64,000 nucleotides of DNA from contig CAIVDU010000005.1 in the NCBI GenBank assembly GCA_903904815.1, forward strand, positions 124,001-188,000, in the 5' to 3' direction. Origin of the DNA: an uncultured Armatimonadota bacterium. Lineage in GTDB: Bacteria; Armatimonadota; Fimbriimonadia; Fimbriimonadales; Fimbriimonadaceae. This document shows, piece after piece, positions 34,368 through 42,791 of the stretch (position 1 is the first letter of the stretch; the number at the start of each line of letters is the position of its first letter). Under the pieces are notes generated by a model. It did no database searches. It was not told where the DNA came from and was given only the letters and a program-made list of their open reading frames with translations. The position numbers and the translations under genes were made by a program.

Positions 34368-34915
34368 TCGGGACTCGGGAGGGCAGGCATTTCTGTTTCG
34401 AGCGGAGGCAGCTCTTTCAGATCGTTCAGCTTAAACTGGTGCAAGAATTGGGCGGACGTTCCATACAATACCGGTCGTCCGGGTACCGTTTTGCGTCCGA
34501 CTTCCTGGAGGAGCCTTCTTTCCATGAGGGCTTTCACCGCATAGTCGCTTTGAACGCCGCGAACTTCCTCGACTTCGGCCATCGTGATCGGTTGACGGTA
34601 AGCCACGATTGCCAGGACTTCCATGAGACTTCGCGAAAGACGCTGCCGCTGCGGTTTCAGAAAGTTGGCGATGAGCTCGGCGTACTCCGCTCGCGTCGAA
34701 AGCTGATACCCGCCGGCCAATTTAACCAACTGAAGGGGCCCAGCCTTCCTCAGACGCTTGGTCAGCACATCAACCGCTTGTTCGACTTGACCCACGGTAA
34801 AGCCAAGGGCACTGGCGAGCGTTTCCGCCGAAGAGGGAGTGTCCGCCACGAATAGCAGGGCAAACACAAGATCGACCGCTTCTAGGTGCTGATTAGGGGT
34901 AACTGCTTCTTCCAT
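34364..34915 (-). CDS. scpB: Segregation and condensation protein ScpB
   Basis: Winged-helix subunit of the SMC-ScpA-ScpB condensin, which compacts and segregates the chromosome. About 183 residues. Motifs are LLFVADTPSSAETLASALG (~20-38), VKLAGGYQLSTRAEYAELI (~67-85), LSRSLMEVLAIVAYRQPIT (~95-113) and EEVRGVQSDYAVKALMERRLL (~116-136), all typical. I used the ATG at MEEAVTP; TTG or GTG 7-8 codons upstream remain possible because none has a clear Shine-Dalgarno. It follows scpA and overlaps the GNAT gene. smc is not in the window. Confidence 0.92.
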   Translation of the reverse strand: MEEAVTPNQHLEAVDLVFALLFVADTPSSAETLASALGFTVGQVEQAVDVLTKRLRKAGPLQLVKLAGGYQLSTRAEYAELIANFLKPQRQRLSRSLMEVLAIVAYRQPITMAEVEEVRGVQSDYAVKALMERRLLQEVGRKTVPGRPVLYGTSAQFLHQFKLNDLKELPPLETEMPALPSPE

Positions 34916-35060
34916 TGAGGCTATCGTGGAGGTCACCAAGGCAAGTCTACGGAGAGGGAACGACGAATTCTCTTAATGGTAGCCGTTAGCCAGAGTAGCT
35001 TGTTGACGTCGATCGCTGAGCCGGAGGACGGCTAGATTCTTGGGAAGCCTCTTCGCCTGC

Positions 35061-35858
35061 CTAGTGGCCGGGGTCGAACTCACCATGCGGGGTCGTTTGG
35101 TCGGCAAGGTCTTCTCGCCCAAACTCCACATCATCGCCTACGACTCGGGCGGATACCTTTCCAAGCCGGACAAGTTCTAGCAGGGCCAGAAACCAATAGA
35201 CCGCCTCGGTACGGGTGAAAGGCTCGGTAACGAGCTGAGTGAGTGTCTTCCACTCGGTTCCGACCGCCAAGAGCACCGCCTGCATCTGATCTTGCAGGGA
35301 GCGTTTCGGCTTGCTCAGCGGCTCCATCGGCTCCGGGGAAGCTCGCTTCAACAGTCGCTCAAACGCTCGTGCCAGATCTCCTACCGAAACGTTCGCCAGG
35401 GTGTAAGGCAGTTCGTAAGGGTCGGGGCCGGCCTCGGGAGAACGGAAGAAGAGCATCGAGCGCTCCTCGTACCACAACCGCAATGAATCAATGGCATAAG
35501 AGAACTCCTGGATGCTCGGCTCAATCGCATCCATCGGCTCGTCGAAATCGGGTTCAGGATCGGGGACCGGCAGCAAGAGCCATGCCTTACGCTCTAACAG
35601 ATAGGAAAGGGCGACGAGTGCGGCGGCGGCCTCATCGAGATCCCGCATCTCCGTGTTGAGCATGTAGGAAAAATAGGCCTCACAGATCGGGAAAAGCGGA
35701 ACGCCCAGCAGATCAACCTTGTGGTCGCGAACGCAGGAGAACAGGGTTGCCAAAGAGCCGTCAAAGGTTGGCGTCGTGATGTGGATCGGCGGCGGGGCGA
35801 CAACGCCGAGCGCCGTGATACGGTCTCTTCGTTCGGCTAGGTCTACTCTTGGCGCCAT
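35061..35858 (-). CDS. scpA: Segregation and condensation protein ScpA
   Basis: Kleisin subunit that bridges the SMC heads and ScpB. The 265-residue sequence shows the kleisin N-terminus FDGSLATLFSCVRDHKVDLLGVPL (~33), then LDEAAAALVALSYLLERKAWLLLP (~72-95) and the C-terminal winged helix FTRTEAVYWFLALLELVRLGKV (~215-236). The order scpA-scpB on one strand, about 145 bp apart, is the usual pair. An acidic linker (DPEPDFDEPMD) lies at ~99-110. Confidence 0.9.
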   Translation of the reverse strand: MAPRVDLAERRDRITALGVVAPPPIHITTPTFDGSLATLFSCVRDHKVDLLGVPLFPICEAYFSYMLNTEMRDLDEAAAALVALSYLLERKAWLLLPVPDPEPDFDEPMDAIEPSIQEFSYAIDSLRLWYEERSMLFFRSPEAGPDPYELPYTLANVSVGDLARAFERLLKRASPEPMEPLSKPKRSLQDQMQAVLLAVGTEWKTLTQLVTEPFTRTEAVYWFLALLELVRLGKVSARVVGDDVEFGREDLADQTTPHGEFDPGH

Positions 35859-36074
35859 GACTCAAGGGGGAAAGACGGAACAGGAGCCTCATTTGTGGCG
35901 CTCCAAGAGAGATTATTCATCACCGAGCGCGAAGAGCCGAATTTACGTGCGCAGGAATTGACGACGGGAAGAACTTCTTCGCGATTTCCCAAACACTCAC
36001 CGTAAAACAGGCCAACGATTCGGAAAAAAGCGATTTGTCTCGTTGGCGTAATCGGCGGAGCGCCTGAAGAGATT

Positions 36075-36151
36075 TGGAGGTGCCGGCCGGATTCGAACCG
36101 GCGAATAACGGTTTTGCAGACCGTCCCCTTGGGCCACTTGGGCACGGCACC
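36075..36151 (-). tRNA. tRNA-Cys (GCA), CCA encoded
   Basis: Folds as a cloverleaf: acceptor GGTGCCG/CGGCACC, anticodon stem ACGGT/ACCGT with loop CTGCAAA (anticodon GCA), and T-arm GGTTCGAATCC. The discriminator is U, the identity base for tRNA-Cys, and CCA is encoded at 36077-36075. It stands alone between scpA and the glycosyltransferase. Confidence 0.95.
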
Positions 36152-36284
36152 TTTCGAGACAAGAAATAGTTTAGCACGCGAAAAAGTTCTTCGCTGGCCT
36201 AAAAGGCTGTAGAGCGCCAACTCCTTACGATCTGAGTTCGAGTTCCCCGTAGCTCGCGAACCTGTTAGGTCGCGAAGAACAAAC

Positions 36285-37385
36285 CTATTCCGATCGGCTA
36301 GCGGCGCGGGCATACACGGCTTCAAACCGGGTCGCCATTTCAGTAAGTGTGAATTTCTGCTCGACGAGGATTCGGCCGCGATGCCCCATCGCCTCTCGCT
36401 CATCCTCGTTCTCGAGGAGATAGCCCACGGCTTCTCCGATCGCTTCCGGTCTCAAATCAACCAGAAGACCGGTCTGCTTGTGTCGGACGACTTCGGGAAG
36501 CGCGCCGACGCGGGTCGCCACCACCGCTTTGGCCCTCGCCATCGCCTCGATTGCGGCAACCCCGAAGGTCTCCATATGTGAAGGAAGCGTGCTGAGCGTC
36601 ATCGCATCCAAGAGCCGGGGGATATCGTGTCGAACGCCGGTCATGGTCACGCAGTCGTGGAGCCCTGCCGAATGCAGGGCATCGGTGACTTCGGGACGAA
36701 ACCCTTCTTCGACTAAGCCCACGAACATCATGTGGACCTTCGGGTGACGTGCGCGCACGTCTTTCATACCTGTGATCAACTCCAGGTGGCCCTTGTCGCG
36801 ACAAACACGTCCCACGAGACCGACGATCTTTCGATCGTAAGGGATTTGAAATTCGTCGAGAACCGATTCTCGCGAGGAAGGCGCGATCTCAATGAAATCC
36901 GTGCCGTTATAAACCGTGTCGATGTAGCGCTCCGGCACACCTTTGCCATGGAGCATTCCCGCGACAAAATTGGAAACCGCAACCAGACGATTGTGACCGC
37001 GGGCAAGTCGGCGATAGATCTGGTCGTTGTTGGCGATGTGAACGCTGGTGACGATCGGAACCTTAGTGACCAGCCCGAGAGCGTGACCGATGTAAGCGGC
37101 CCGCGTAAGGTGGGTGTGGACGACGTCGATCTTGTTTCGACGCACCTCTTTTATGAGGTAGCCCATCGTGTGGTACCAGCCGGCACCCTTCATAAAGCTG
37201 TTGTGGACGGGAATCCCCGCGTCCTGCAAGATCGTCGGCAACCAGCCAGGAGCAGGCGTGACAACCTGAACATGGTGGCCGCGTTGCTTAAGCAGTTGCG
37301 ACAACGAGTAGACGTGTCTTTCGGCACCACTTGTGGCGCTACTCGAGCACATCTGTAGGACCCTCAAGTGTCTATCTGCGGCCAA
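36285..37385 (-). CDS. Glycosyltransferase family 4
   Basis: A 366-residue GT-B glycosyltransferase. The N-terminal domain begins RVLQMCSSSATSGAERHVYSL (acceptor side). The C-terminal domain has KIVGLVGRVCRDKGHLELI (~190-208) and the GT4 donor motif around TFGVAAIEAMARAKAVVATRVGALPEVV (~282-309), where EAMA-type residues hold the sugar nucleotide. The acceptor is unknown; a role in LPS or exopolysaccharide is plausible. The TTG start is favoured by AGGGA six bases upstream; a TTG six codons later (MRVLQM) is an alternative. It is divergent from the MFS gene. Confidence 0.88.
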   Translation of the reverse strand: MAADRHLRVLQMCSSSATSGAERHVYSLSQLLKQRGHHVQVVTPAPGWLPTILQDAGIPVHNSFMKGAGWYHTMGYLIKEVRRNKIDVVHTHLTRAAYIGHALGLVTKVPIVTSVHIANNDQIYRRLARGHNRLVAVSNFVAGMLHGKGVPERYIDTVYNGTDFIEIAPSSRESVLDEFQIPYDRKIVGLVGRVCRDKGHLELITGMKDVRARHPKVHMMFVGLVEEGFRPEVTDALHSAGLHDCVTMTGVRHDIPRLLDAMTLSTLPSHMETFGVAAIEAMARAKAVVATRVGALPEVVRHKQTGLLVDLRPEAIGEAVGYLLENEDEREAMGHRGRILVEQKFTLTEMATRFEAVYARAASRSE

Positions 37386-37442
37386 ACGTTTCCCTGCCTA
37401 CTACTCCCGAACGCATGATACCCGAGGGGTCATACTAGGTCT

Positions 37443-38816
37443 ATGGAACCGTCTTCGATGTCAGCAGAAGAACGGAACCCCGGACTTGTGAGATGGCTTC
37501 TCTCTACGAAGCTCGGTCAGGTCCTAAGTTACCGCGATTTTCGGCTCCTCTGGATCGGAGCCTTCATTAGCTTCTCAGGAAGTTGGGTCAGCCAAGTCGC
37601 GCGGGGCTATTTTGTGTACCGCTTGACCGGCGATGAGTCGAAACTCGGCCTGATTAACTTCGCGTGGAGCATCCCGGTTTGCGTCTTTGGACTGTTTGCC
37701 GGTTCGGCCACCGACATGTTCAACAAGCGGACGGTCTTGGTGATCTCTCAGTTCATCCTAGGAACGACCGCTATCTTTCTGGCGGTGGCGATCTGGATGA
37801 GGTTCATCGAGTACTGGATGATCCTGGTGGTTGCGCTCATCAACGGATTCGTCTCCTGCATCGAAATGCCTACCCGTCAGTCGATCGTCAGCAGCGTTGT
37901 CCCTCCAGAGGTTCTACCCGCCGCAGTCCCCGTAAACGCGATGACGTTCAATGTCGCCCGCGTTCTGGGGCCAGCGATCGGCGCGGTGATGCTGGCAAAA
38001 ATGGGAGTCGCAAGCTGCTTCCTGATCGACGGCCTCACCTACTTGGCGATCATTTACTCTGTGCTTGCGATCAAAGCAAATCTCAAAGCGAAGGCTCGAG
38101 AGCCCCAGCCACTTGGGGACCTGATCACGGAAGGGGCAATCTATACCTGGCGTGACCGACGACTGAGATCTCTGTTTCTCCTTGAAAACTTGACCGCTAC
38201 CTTCGGATTGGCGTTTTTGCCCCTGCTTCCCGCGTTCGTGCAAGACGTCATGCACCAAGGGGTGATCCTTGTTCATGGCGAGAGGGTTGACCTCTTGAAA
38301 TCGGGAATCGGGTGGGCCTATACATCGGTCGGACTCGGTTCAATTTCCGCGCTCTTGATCATCACTTCCATGTCGGACTCGGATCGCAAGGCGCTTATCG
38401 TGCGCGGCTCGATGTTGGCCCTGGGGGTCTCTCTTCCGTTGTTGAGCTTTAGCCAGAGTCCCTGGATGGCTTATCCGTTGTTGGCGATCGCCGGAGGAGC
38501 GATCATCATGCAGCTGAATACCACGAACACGCTCTTCCAAATACTCGCGCCTGAACGGCTGCGCGGTCGGGTGCTGGCGATGCACATCTGGGCGGTCAAC
38601 GGAATCTCACCCTTTGGAGTGCTGCTGTTCGGCTGGCTCGCGAAGCAGAGTCGAATCAATCCCGACGTGCGTATTGGCCCTTGGTTGGTGCACTTCCCGG
38701 ATACCGGCGTCTCGCTCGTCCTTAAGATCTGTGGGGGCGTGATGCTGCTCGGCGGAATCGCCGCCTGTTTCACTCGGCGGGGACTCTCGGATCTTCACTC
38801 AAGACCCGCCGTTTAA
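37443..38816 (+). CDS. MFS transporter, EntS/MFS_3 type
   Basis: A 457-residue major-facilitator protein with about 12 membrane helices. The opening YRDFRLLWIGAFISFSGSWVSQVARGYFVYRL is typical of the MFS_3 exporters that include EntS. DMFNKRTVLVISQF is a variant of the conserved loop 2-3 motif. The insertion TNTLFQILAPERLRGRVLAMH (~360-380) matches the family. It probably exports a small molecule by proton antiport; the substrate is unknown. It is divergent from the glycosyltransferase. Confidence 0.88.
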   Translation: MEPSSMSAEERNPGLVRWLLSTKLGQVLSYRDFRLLWIGAFISFSGSWVSQVARGYFVYRLTGDESKLGLINFAWSIPVCVFGLFAGSATDMFNKRTVLVISQFILGTTAIFLAVAIWMRFIEYWMILVVALINGFVSCIEMPTRQSIVSSVVPPEVLPAAVPVNAMTFNVARVLGPAIGAVMLAKMGVASCFLIDGLTYLAIIYSVLAIKANLKAKAREPQPLGDLITEGAIYTWRDRRLRSLFLLENLTATFGLAFLPLLPAFVQDVMHQGVILVHGERVDLLKSGIGWAYTSVGLGSISALLIITSMSDSDRKALIVRGSMLALGVSLPLLSFSQSPWMAYPLLAIAGGAIIMQLNTTNTLFQILAPERLRGRVLAMHIWAVNGISPFGVLLFGWLAKQSRINPDVRIGPWLVHFPDTGVSLVLKICGGVMLLGGIAACFTRRGLSDLHSRPAV

Positions 38817-38842
38817 CGATCGACTTTAAGTAGAATCTTCAG

Positions 38843-39295
38843 ATGGCCCGCCGTGAGATCGATGAATGGTTCTGGCAGGTCGGCAGCGATCTAGAGAGGA
38901 TCGGCGAAGAGCTGATGAACAGCCGCCCCAAGGTTGCTACCGGCAAGTGCTGGGTTCCCAAGGTGGACGTGATCGAGGAGTCGCGTCGGCTCATCGTCAA
39001 GGCCGAGTTGGCCGGCGTGCGGGGGGATGACATCAGCTTGCTGTACGTTCCCGAACGGCACGCCATCCTACTCCGCGGCCAGCGACCAGAACAGGATTTC
39101 AGCGACGGCAGCCGAACAGGAATCCACCAGTTGGAAATTCTCTACGGAGAATTTGAGCGCGAAATCGCTCTTCCCAACGTGACTATCGACTCAGAAGGGA
39201 TCAAGGCGCAGTTCCGAAACGGCATTTTGCTCGTAATGATCCCGAAGCGCGATCGAGTCGTCGTAACAAGAACTGCGCAGGTGAAAGGAAACTAA
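38843..39295 (+). CDS. Small heat-shock protein, Hsp20/alpha-crystallin
   Basis: A 150-residue holdase chaperone that keeps unfolded proteins soluble. The alpha-crystallin domain covers ~37-140 (PKVDVIEESRRLIVKAELAGV...HAILLRGQR...LEILYGEFEREIALP...IKAQFRNGILLVMIPK). FERE...LP and GILLV-IP are signature elements. The N-terminal ~35 residues are helical. Its stop directly abuts the lon ATG with no intervening base, so chaperone and protease are made together. Confidence 0.9.
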   Translation: MARREIDEWFWQVGSDLERIGEELMNSRPKVATGKCWVPKVDVIEESRRLIVKAELAGVRGDDISLLYVPERHAILLRGQRPEQDFSDGSRTGIHQLEILYGEFEREIALPNVTIDSEGIKAQFRNGILLVMIPKRDRVVVTRTAQVKGN

Positions 39296-41734
39296 ATGGC
39301 AGAGGTAAAGCTACCCATCGAGGCTGAAGAGATCGCGGAGCCCGAAGCAAGCGAACCCCAACTTGGAGAACCGATTGAGGAAGAGCATAAGCCGGATATC
39401 CCGGAAATTATCAACATCCTTCCGCTGAGAGACAGCGTCATCTACCCGATGCTCATTGCTCCTCTGAGCGTCTCCCGAGAGTCGGGCGTACAACTCATCG
39501 ATGAAAGTATTGTCGGCAGCAATCGAGTAATTGGCGTCATCGCTCAGCGACGCCCCCAAGAGGAGTCGCCGAATTTCGACGATGTATACGAGTACGGCTG
39601 CGCCGTGATTATCCGAACCCTGGTAAAGATGCCAGACGCGGTTCGGCTTATCGTTCAGGGCGTGTCTCGATTCCGAATCGTCGAACGAATTCACGACCAG
39701 CCTTATCTACGGGCAAAAATTGAGGTCATCGACGAACCGGAAGTCGCCGATGAGATGACGGAAGAGATTGAGGCGCTGCGGCGCTCGGTTGCCGCCCTCT
39801 TTGATCAGGCAATCCGACTATCTCCCCAACTCCCTGATGAAATTCGAACGTTGACTCAGGCGGTTCAAGAGACGCATGTGATGACCGACCTGGTGGCGGC
39901 CCACATGTCGCTGAGCGTCGAAGATAAACAGACGATTCTGGAAACGGCTGACCTGCCGACTCGGCTTCGTAAGCTGCTTGAAATGTTGGGCCGTGAAGTT
40001 CGTGTGCTGGAACTGAGCAGCAAGGTTCAGAGCGAGGTCAATACCGAACTGAGCAAGACTCAGCGTGAGTACTACCTTCGTGAGCAGCTGAAGGCGATTC
40101 AGCGAGAACTCGGCGATGCCGATGAGCGTGGGGAAGAGCTTGACGAACTGCGCGCGCGGATCGATGAGGCCGCCCTGACCGCCGAAGCTCTCAAGGAAGT
40201 CAACCGAGAATTTGATCGCTTGCGCCGGATGAACCCGGGGGCTCCGGAATACACGGTCGCTCGCACCTACATCGATTGGATCGTGTCGATGCCATGGGAC
40301 AAGTCGACCCTCGACAACCTCGACCTGAAGCACGTCAAAGAGGTGCTCGACACCGACCATTACGGCCTAGAGAAGATCAAGGACCGCATTATCGAGTTCC
40401 TGGCCGTGCGAAAGGTCAAGACGACCGGTACCGTGCGGCAGCCCATCCTATGCTTCTCCGGCCCTCCTGGCGTCGGCAAGACGTCGCTCGGAAGGTCGAT
40501 TGCGACAGCTTTAGGCCGAAAATATGGACGAATCTCGCTGGGTGGCATGCGAGACGAAGCGGAGATTCGTGGACATCGCCGGACCTACATCGGCGCGCTC
40601 CCCGGACAGGTGATCCAGAACCTTCGGCGAGTTGAGTCTAACAATCCGGTGTTCATCTTAGACGAAATCGACAAACTCGGTTCCGATTTTCGAGGCGACC
40701 CCTCGTCAGCTCTCCTAGAAGTTCTCGATCCCGAACAGAACTCTACTTTCCGAGACCACTACCTCGATCTCCCGTTTGACCTCTCGAAGGTCTTCTTTAT
40801 CACGACGGCAAACCGGTTGGACACCATCCCTGGTCCACTTCGAGATCGAATGGAAGTCATCGAACTTGGAGGCTACACCGAGGAAGAGAAAGTCGAAATC
40901 GCCGAGCGGCACCTCGTGCCCAAGCAGATCGAAGAGCATGGCCTTCGGCCGTCCCAGATTACGTTCAAGCGCGAATCAATTCAAAAGCTTGTCCGGCACT
41001 ACACCCGAGAGGCAGGCGTCCGCAGTTTAGAGCGCGAAGTCGGAGCGGTGGTCCGCAAAGCGACCCGAATGGTCGCCGAGGGGCACACCGCCAAGATCAC
41101 CGTGAATCCCAAGTTCGTTGAAATGGCTCTCGGAGCTCCCCGTTTCCTGCACGAAGAGGTTCTGGAGCGGGACATGGCGGCCGGAACGGCAGTTGGTCTG
41201 GCGTGGACTCCGGTGGGAGGCGACATCCTGTTCATCGAAACCACCAAAATGAGCGGCCACAAGGGTCTGATCGTGACGGGCCAACTTGGCGATGTCATGA
41301 AAGAATCGGTGACCGCTGCTCTGAGTTACGTTCGAAGCCACGCGGAACAGTTAAAGATCAACCCGGATTTCTATGACAAAACCGAAATTCACGTCCACGT
41401 CCCCGCCGGGGCGGTACCGAAGGACGGCCCCAGCGCAGGTGTGACGATGCTGACCGCGCTGACTTCCCTGCTCACCAATCGGAAGGTTCGTCCAAGGCTG
41501 GCGATGACGGGCGAGATCACACTCAGCGGTCAGGTCCTGCCAGTCGGAGGAATCAAAGAAAAGGTGCTGGCGGCAAATCGCGCTGGCGTCGAGATCGTGA
41601 TCCTGCCTCAGCAGAACGAAAAAGACTACTTGGAGGACGTGCCGCTCGAAATCCGCCAGAAGCTCAAGGCGCATTTCGTAACTCACGCCGACCAAGTGCT
41701 CAAGATCGCTCTGGAGAAGCCAGTTCGTTCCTAG
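39296..41734 (+). CDS. lon: ATP-dependent protease Lon
   Basis: Degrades misfolded and regulatory proteins in the cytoplasm. An 812-residue LonA. The substrate-binding N-domain starts at ILPLRDSVIYPMLIAPL (~40). The AAA+ module has Walker [10 protein letters not shown] (~388-396), Walker B VFILDEIDK and sensor TTANRLDTIPGPLRDRMEVI. The protease domain shows PKDGPSAGVTM (~703-713) with the catalytic Ser and GGIKEKVLAA with the catalytic Lys. The first ~35 residues form an acidic tail. The gene starts immediately after hsp20. Confidence 0.97.
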   Translation: MAEVKLPIEAEEIAEPEASEPQLGEPIEEEHKPDIPEIINILPLRDSVIYPMLIAPLSVSRESGVQLIDESIVGSNRVIGVIAQRRPQEESPNFDDVYEYGCAVIIRTLVKMPDAVRLIVQGVSRFRIVERIHDQPYLRAKIEVIDEPEVADEMTEEIEALRRSVAALFDQAIRLSPQLPDEIRTLTQAVQETHVMTDLVAAHMSLSVEDKQTILETADLPTRLRKLLEMLGREVRVLELSSKVQSEVNTELSKTQREYYLREQLKAIQRELGDADERGEELDELRARIDEAALTAEALKEVNREFDRLRRMNPGAPEYTVARTYIDWIVSMPWDKSTLDNLDLKHVKEVLDTDHYGLEKIKDRIIEFLAVRKVKTTGTVRQPILCFSGPPGVGKTSLGRSIATALGRKYGRISLGGMRDEAEIRGHRRTYIGALPGQVIQNLRRVESNNPVFILDEIDKLGSDFRGDPSSALLEVLDPEQNSTFRDHYLDLPFDLSKVFFITTANRLDTIPGPLRDRMEVIELGGYTEEEKVEIAERHLVPKQIEEHGLRPSQITFKRESIQKLVRHYTREAGVRSLEREVGAVVRKATRMVAEGHTAKITVNPKFVEMALGAPRFLHEEVLERDMAAGTAVGLAWTPVGGDILFIETTKMSGHKGLIVTGQLGDVMKESVTAALSYVRSHAEQLKINPDFYDKTEIHVHVPAGAVPKDGPSAGVTMLTALTSLLTNRKVRPRLAMTGEITLSGQVLPVGGIKEKVLAANRAGVEIVILPQQNEKDYLEDVPLEIRQKLKAHFVTHADQVLKIALEKPVRS

Positions 41735-41767
41735 CCGGAATTCCGGCGCTTTGGCTAAAATTCGCTC

Positions 41768-42358
41768 ATGCTCGAGACTCCGCTTTACGGCCGTTTTGGA
41801 AAGGAAAATCGGCGTCTCGTGTTTGGACCCACCCAGGCGTACGACGTCCTCGTCAATGGTACGGCTATTGCTGGGGCTGGCTTGATCCTCGCCGGATTCA
41901 GCGGCGGACTCCCGGCCCTGTTTCCCATCAACCTTGACGGCGGATGGTGTCTATTTACCGGTGCCATGGTGGCTGGCGCGAGTGCATGGGCGTATCTGTC
42001 GCTCGTTCGAATCTCTTTCGATCTGAAGAACGGAACGTATTGGCGGCGGCAAGGCCCGGGTTTTCTCCCGAGAATGACGACGGGCAAGGTCAGTGATCTT
42101 GACGCGCTCGTTTTGCTAGCCGAACCGAATTCCGGCATCAATGGCGGCGTAACCTACCACCTCGTTCTCCACTGGAAACAGGGACGTCAACCCCTTATGG
42201 TGGTCCAGCAAGATACGCGATCCATGCGACCCGGAGAACCTTTGCAAGCGGGCGGAGTTCAGTTGATGAACTTGGGTGTTCAGTACGCGAAGGCGCTCGG
42301 CATCCCCTTTTACGACAACAGCCATTTCCCAAGCCGCTGCCCGGTCCCGATTTTCTAG
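41768..42358 (+). CDS. Membrane protein with PH-like domain, unknown
   Basis: A 196-residue protein. Two hydrophobic helices lie at ~32-50 (GTAIAGAGLILAGFSGGL) and ~60-78 (WCLFTGAMVAGASAWAYL). The following ~115 residues have alternating strand character (RISFDLKNGTYWRRQG, TYHLVLHWKQGRQPLMVVQQ), as in bacterial PH-like or DUF domains. I recognise no family. It lies 33 bp after lon. Its stop shares the sequence CTAG with the convergent radical-SAM remnant. Confidence 0.62.
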   Translation: MLETPLYGRFGKENRRLVFGPTQAYDVLVNGTAIAGAGLILAGFSGGLPALFPINLDGGWCLFTGAMVAGASAWAYLSLVRISFDLKNGTYWRRQGPGFLPRMTTGKVSDLDALVLLAEPNSGINGGVTYHLVLHWKQGRQPLMVVQQDTRSMRPGEPLQAGGVQLMNLGVQYAKALGIPFYDNSHFPSRCPVPIF

Positions 42359-42672
42359 CCTCGAATATCCGGGAGATACCGCCTTAAGACTTCGAAACTT
42401 TTCGCATAGTCTGACTCACCCCAACCGAACTCGCGGGCTAGGTCAAGCGCCAGTTGTCGGGGACTTGCTTGAAAGTCGCGCTTGGCTTGATGAAAAGCGC
42501 AAGCAAACCCGCATCCAACATAGGGGTTCAGCGTGTAGTCGCACCCCACATAATTCGCTCCTGCCGAGGACAAAACACTCGACTTGTCTCGAATACCGAC
42601 CCTTGCTCGTCCTATGGAACTGGGAATGACCGGCCCAATGAACTCTTCGAATAACTTAAGCTGACCGTTCAT
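42355..42672 (-). CDS. Truncated radical-SAM (SplB/Rv2578c-like) remnant
   Basis: A 105-residue frame. Residues ~30-62 match the N-terminus of SPL-like radical-SAM proteins (SVLSSAGANYVGCDYTLNPYVGCGFAC). The cluster motif should be C-x3-C-x2-C; only CGFAC and then AFHQAKRDF follow, so the third Cys and the whole barrel are missing. The tail (LALDLAREFGWGESDYAKSF) could be the original C-terminus, as after an in-frame internal deletion. I think it is a decayed gene; expression as a small protein cannot be excluded. Confidence 0.55.
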   Translation of the reverse strand: MNGQLKLFEEFIGPVIPSSIGRARVGIRDKSSVLSSAGANYVGCDYTLNPYVGCGFACAFHQAKRDFQASPRQLALDLAREFGWGESDYAKSFEVLRRYLPDIRG

Positions 42673-42678
42673 GGTTTG

Positions 42679-42684
42679 ATTATA
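42679..42684 (-). promoter_or_regulatory. Possible -10 box of a leaderless transcript
   Basis: TATAAT on the minus strand ends 6 bases before the ATG of the radical-SAM remnant, which would put the transcript start at or near the start codon. No -35 is evident. Confidence 0.3.
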
Positions 42685-42791
42685 GTGTGTATTTGTCTAC
42701 ATTTTCTTTGGGTCTCACCAAGTGACCAGCTAAGCCGTCCTACATACGGGGCTCATTCGAGCCTTACGCGCCGAGCCGGTATCCTTTTGAG

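Noticed and set aside
35857-35961. 34-codon frame divergent from scpA
   Set aside because: It has no ribosome-binding site, no recognisable motif and low-complexity charged composition.
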